Below, in pieces: positions 6,323 through 8,186 of a stretch of 8,186 bases of DNA. How positions within the stretch are numbered: position 1 is the stretch's first letter; every line of letters starts with the position of its first letter. The position numbers were made by a program, and so were the translations under genes. The notes beneath the pieces were generated by a model, which worked only from the letters and a program-made list of their open reading frames with translations, was not told the DNA's origin and did no database searches. Source of the DNA: Clostridium sp. (GTDB lineage: Bacteria; Bacillota; Clostridia; Lachnospirales; Lachnospiraceae). The DNA is taken from contig JAMPFS010000085.1 of the NCBI GenBank assembly GCA_023664325.1, forward strand, positions 1 to 8,186. The letters run 5' to 3'.

Positions 6323-6331
6323 TTGTTACAA
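6311..6331. promoter_or_regulatory. Candidate Rrf2 operator centred on the -35
   Basis: TTGTAA (6311-6316) and TTACAA (6326-6331) are perfect 6-bp inverted arms with a 9-bp spacer that contains the whole -35 hexamer. A dimer bound here would block RNA polymerase. The symmetry and position are seen directly. Binding by the adjacent YwnA-like regulator is inferred from the common autoregulation of the family. Confidence 0.5.
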
Positions 6332-6343
6332 CATGGTACAAGG

Positions 6344-6964
6344 TCACGGATGCTTAAAATCGAATTGTACCAATTTCTTTCCATTGGGTAATGGATTTTC
6401 TATCTGTGCTATTCGTTTATATCCAATATCTATCAAAGTTTGAACCAATGAATTTTCTTCCATTTGGTGATGAACCCTATCGAGGCCATCAAATGCGTGA
6501 ATATACGGGGAATCGGATACCCAGCTATCATCTACGTTGATTTGAATAATGCACGACACATATTGAGGCTGCACCTGCTCGACTGCTTTTTGAAAACATT
6601 CATATCCAATATATTCAATCAGCAGATTGGCAATCAGCAATTCAGCTCTTGGAAGTTTTTCTGCTTCTTTCATGATGTCTAGCTGTATGCACTCCAACAC
6701 ATCAGCCATATCCGAATATCTTTCTTTTACAGCTTCTAAATATTCTTTGTTAATGTCGATACCATATACTTTTTTAAATTTGTTTTTGTCAATATGTTCC
6801 AAACCATTACCACCAGCTACGCCCAAAATCATAACAGAACATACCGGGTAAGCATGAAACTGCCTGTCCATCATCTGGTTCATAGCCTGTAATTGCATAA
6901 CGGATTCCAATGCCATGTGATTTTCGTAATCAGACAATAATATTTCTTCCCATGGATTAATCAT
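6344..6964 (-). CDS. Class I SAM-dependent methyltransferase, substrate unknown (206 aa)
   Basis: This is a predicted Rossmann-fold methyltransferase. Motif I is ILGVAGGNGL (46-55), the glycine-rich SAM loop. The acidic residue after strand 2 is Asp70 in YGIDINKEYL (67-76). The motif IV region is LLIANLLIEYIG (109-120). A C-terminal part with a Trp/His-rich segment (148-166) probably forms the substrate cap. Length is short but complete for a stand-alone enzyme. AAAGGAGG about 6 nt before the ATG at 6964 is an excellent ribosome binding site. It follows the GNAT stop by 48 nt without a terminator, so it is likely the third gene of the marR transcript. The substrate cannot be read from the sequence. 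A small molecule, perhaps a drug or metabolite handled with the GNAT and exporter, is inferred only from context. Confidence 0.83.
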   Translation of the reverse strand: MINPWEEILLSDYENHMALESVMQLQAMNQMMDRQFHAYPVCSVMILGVAGGNGLEHIDKNKFKKVYGIDINKEYLEAVKERYSDMADVLECIQLDIMKEAEKLPRAELLIANLLIEYIGYECFQKAVEQVQPQYVSCIIQINVDDSWVSDSPYIHAFDGLDRVHHQMEENSLVQTLIDIGYKRIAQIENPLPNGKKLVQFDFKHP

Positions 6965-7012
6965 GCGGCGCCTCCTTTATCTTAAATGCTAATTCTCCCA
7001 TTAAAAGGATAT

Positions 7013-7474
7013 TTAAAACTCTTCTTTCCTATACTCAAAGGCAATATCACCTCTGACATATTCATAATCATCTAATTTAATTTCCCTGAAACCATATTTT
7101 TCATAAATATGGAGCGCAGGCTTTAATTTGCTGTTGGAAAGGATAAAAAGCCGCTCGGCACCATGCTCCAATGCCCATTTCATTGCTGCCTCAAATACAG
7201 CACTTCCAGCGCCCTTGTGGGAAATATTTTTATTAGAACCCAGTTTGCATATTTCCCATGTTGTTCCTTCCATCGGCATTGCCATACAGGTTGCCAGTGC
7301 CACATCATTTTCCACTGCAAAGAATATCATAGCCCCCGCTTTCATTTCTTCGTCAATTTTTTCAAAGGTTTCCCTATCATGTTCTTCTAAACAGCCAAAG
7401 TTTGAAAGAATCCAGTCTGTATTAAAATCAATAAAATCCTGCCTGTACTTTTCTTCAAATGGAATTACTTTCAT
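7013..7474 (-). CDS. GNAT-family N-acetyltransferase (153 aa)
   Basis: This enzyme should transfer acetyl from acetyl-CoA to an amine of an unknown acceptor. Motif A covers about 76-99, with the pyrophosphate-loop variant HKGAGSAVF (86-94) in place of the common R/QxxGxG/A. Motif B is LKPALHIYEKYGF (117-129), the typical family tail with an invariant-type Tyr124. The N-terminal part (1-45) is acidic and helical. AAGGAGG 9 nt upstream supports the ATG at 7474, which lies 20 nt inside the marR frame, so translation is probably coupled. Its content and neighbour match the C-terminal half of known MarR-GNAT fusion proteins, suggesting a split or ancestral form. Whether it acts on a drug, a metabolite or a protein is unknown. 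Confidence 0.88.
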   Translation of the reverse strand: MKVIPFEEKYRQDFIDFNTDWILSNFGCLEEHDRETFEKIDEEMKAGAMIFFAVENDVALATCMAMPMEGTTWEICKLGSNKNISHKGAGSAVFEAAMKWALEHGAERLFILSNSKLKPALHIYEKYGFREIKLDDYEYVRGDIAFEYRKEEF

Positions 7475-7916
7475 GTCCGACTTCCTCCTTGCCTAAAATT
7501 GAAATTACCGTATGGAATGCTTCGCATAATTTATCACATTCCTCATCGTTCAAACCCGTAAGCTGTGATTGTATTTTTCTGTTTGTTAATGCGATGAGCC
7601 GTTTCGTTTCTGCTTTTCCGGTTTCCGTTAATGTGATCTTTGTTGCCCTTTTGTCATTATTTGACTTTATTTTCTCTACCAGACCTTTTTGGCAGAAACG
7701 TTTCATAATCCGGCTTAAATAGCTTTTATCTATATGCAGCGTTTTTACAATGTCATTTTGTATGCAGGTTCCATTATTCTTCATTTCAAACAGTATTCTT
7801 GTTTCTGCTATGGAATAATCACTGTCAAGATACCCCGAACTCAAAAATCCCATTGTTACTGTATAAAAACGGTTAAATTTTCGTATTTCATCAACGGTTT
7901 TATTGTAAATTTTCAT
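7455..7916 (-). CDS. MarR-family transcriptional regulator (153 aa)
   Basis: A dimeric winged-helix repressor type. The N-terminal dimer helix carries IRKFNRFYTVTMGFLSSGYL (11-30). The helix-turn-helix is IQNDIVKTLHIDKSYLSRIMKRF (52-74). The wing is KSNNDKRATKITLTETG (84-100), with the family-typical D-x-R at Asp88-Arg90. The start at 7916 has AGGAG 5 nt upstream. The longer frame to 7988 is discarded because it runs through the promoter. The RFYT-x-x-G-x-L-x-x-x-L start is characteristic of the MarR half of MarR-GNAT fusions, and a GNAT gene follows with a 20-nt overlap in another frame. It probably represses its own promoter through the two TTGACATYGTCCA-like sites and may control the neighbouring exporter. 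The effector is unknown. Confidence 0.92.
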   Translation of the reverse strand: MKIYNKTVDEIRKFNRFYTVTMGFLSSGYLDSDYSIAETRILFEMKNNGTCIQNDIVKTLHIDKSYLSRIMKRFCQKGLVEKIKSNNDKRATKITLTETGKAETKRLIALTNRKIQSQLTGLNDEECDKLCEAFHTVISILGKEEVGHESNSI

Positions 7917-7933
7917 ATATGCTCCTAATTTCA

Positions 7934-7995
7934 AAAAAAGTTGACATCGTCCACTACATATTATATAGATTTTACTGGACAATGTCAACTTTTTT
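7934..7995. repeat. 62-bp near-perfect inverted repeat, candidate double MarR operator
   Basis: Arms 7934-7953 and 7976-7995 are 20 bp each with a single mismatch, separated by 22 bp. Each arm contains a second level of symmetry: the right arm has GACAATGTC (7979-7987), a perfect 9-bp palindrome, and the left has GACATCGTC. Two dimer sites about 35 bp apart therefore bracket the marR -10 box. One covers the -35 and the other the start point, an arrangement suited to autorepression. Confidence 0.85.
7960..7988 (-). promoter_or_regulatory. Consensus promoter of marR-GNAT-methyltransferase
   Basis: Read leftward, a perfect -35 TTGACA (7988-7983) and a perfect -10 TATAAT (7965-7960) have a 17-nt spacer. 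Transcription should begin near 7953, at the inner edge of the left arm, giving a leader of about 37 nt. The -35 is part of the right arm and the -10 is in the loop of the inverted repeat, so MarR binding to the arms would occlude it. Confidence 0.85.
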
Positions 7996-8007
7996 GATTT
8001 TATACTG

Positions 8008-8186
8008 TTACGCTTCCAATTTCCAACCTACTGCAAGCTCGCGGGCATCAACAAAGCGTTTATAAATGCCACCCCTTTGCATCAGCTCCTCATGTCTGCC
8101 CTGTTCCACGATTTTGCCACGGTCAACCACAAGAATCTGGTCAGCATTCCGCACCGTTTTCAAGCGGTGGGCAATCATCAGAATCG
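8008..8186 (-). CDS. ABC transporter, C-terminal end of ATP-binding domain (partial, last 58 codons)
   Basis: Only the end of the gene is present. Its start lies beyond the right edge. The visible protein begins ILMIAHRLKTVRNADQILVV, with the H-loop (switch) His in IAHRL, and continues DRGKIVEQGRHEEL, a signature of exporter-type ABC ATPases with fused membrane domain (MsbA/LmrA/MdlB-like). It ends in GWKLEA and TAA at 8008-8010. Walker A, signature motif and Walker B lie outside the window, so intactness cannot be judged. It runs in the same direction as marR, 91 nt upstream of it and separated by the hairpin. MarR regulators next to such exporters often control drug or metabolite efflux. 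The substrate here is unknown. Confidence 0.9.
   Translation of the reverse strand, partial: ILMIAHRLKTVRNADQILVVDRGKIVEQGRHEELMQRGGIYKRFVDARELAVGWKLEA

Larger units (their letters stand above)
7933..7995 (-). terminator. Terminator-like hairpin downstream of the ABC exporter
   Basis: In leftward RNA the arms form a continuous 20-bp stem. The one variant position becomes a U-G wobble, whereas in the opposite strand it would be a C-A mismatch. The stem is followed by a run of seven T. It starts 12 nt after the ABC gene stop, as an intrinsic terminator would. The 22-nt loop is large and the outer 6 bp are A-T, so efficiency is uncertain. The same DNA also holds the marR promoter. Confidence 0.5.

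Noticed and set aside
6258..6347. Longer rrf2 start giving 179 aa
   Set aside because: The perfect promoter lies within the extension, so that ATG would not be in the transcript. The family start MQISSR at 6257 has its own GGAGG.
7941..7969. Rightward promoter TTGACA-17-TATAGA, making a divergent promoter
   Set aside because: No rightward gene follows. It would only transcribe antisense to the ABC gene, and the TTGACA is explained by the operator symmetry.
7917..7988. Longer marR start giving 177 aa
   Set aside because: It runs through the -35 and -10 boxes, and the start at 7916 has AGGAG.

Overview
The window looks like chromosomal DNA from a low-to-mid GC Clostridia-type Firmicute, perhaps a gut Lachnospiraceae relative. 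The grounds are strong AGGAGG-type ribosome binding sites, TTGACA/TATAAT promoters, a FeoA/FeoB pair with an AraC-type regulator, a YwnA-like Rrf2 regulator and a Firmicute-style lipoprotein. No rRNA, tRNA, transposase or CRISPR array was found. The genus cannot be fixed from the sequence alone.

Layout. (1) 128-1054 (+) encodes an AT-rich, unrecognised lipoprotein, followed by a 17-bp-stem hairpin. (2) 4488-1196 (-) is a visibly GC-richer iron block, araC-type regulator > feoA > feoB, read from one promoter whose start-site region carries a perfect palindrome (AGTTAGT-N4-ACTAACT). feoA and feoB overlap by 8 nt. (3) 4669-5814 (+) is an AT-rich island with one AAA/archaeal-type ATPase gene. In front of it lie three tandem copies of a 29-bp repeat, a perfect hairpin and a 16-codon ORF with a strong Shine-Dalgarno. 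The ATPase stop overlaps that of the convergent rrf2 gene by 7 nt. (4) 6257-5808 (-) is a YwnA-like Rrf2 regulator with a perfect consensus promoter and a palindrome centred on the -35. (5) 7916-6344 (-) is a probable operon, marR > GNAT acetyltransferase > SAM methyltransferase. MarR and GNAT overlap by 20 nt and look like a split version of the known MarR-GNAT fusion regulators. (6) 8186-8008 (-) is the C-terminal end of an ABC exporter ATPase. Between it and marR sits a 62-bp inverted repeat that holds the marR promoter inside a terminator-like hairpin.

Functionally, the iron block would import Fe(II) in low-iron, reduced conditions. The right-hand block (ABC exporter, MarR, GNAT, methyltransferase) looks like a regulated export and small-molecule-modification group, with substrates unknown. 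The least explained parts are the phased repeat array with its orphan ATPase and the promoter-within-terminator at marR. Neither is demonstrably a new system from this sequence, but both are specific enough to test.
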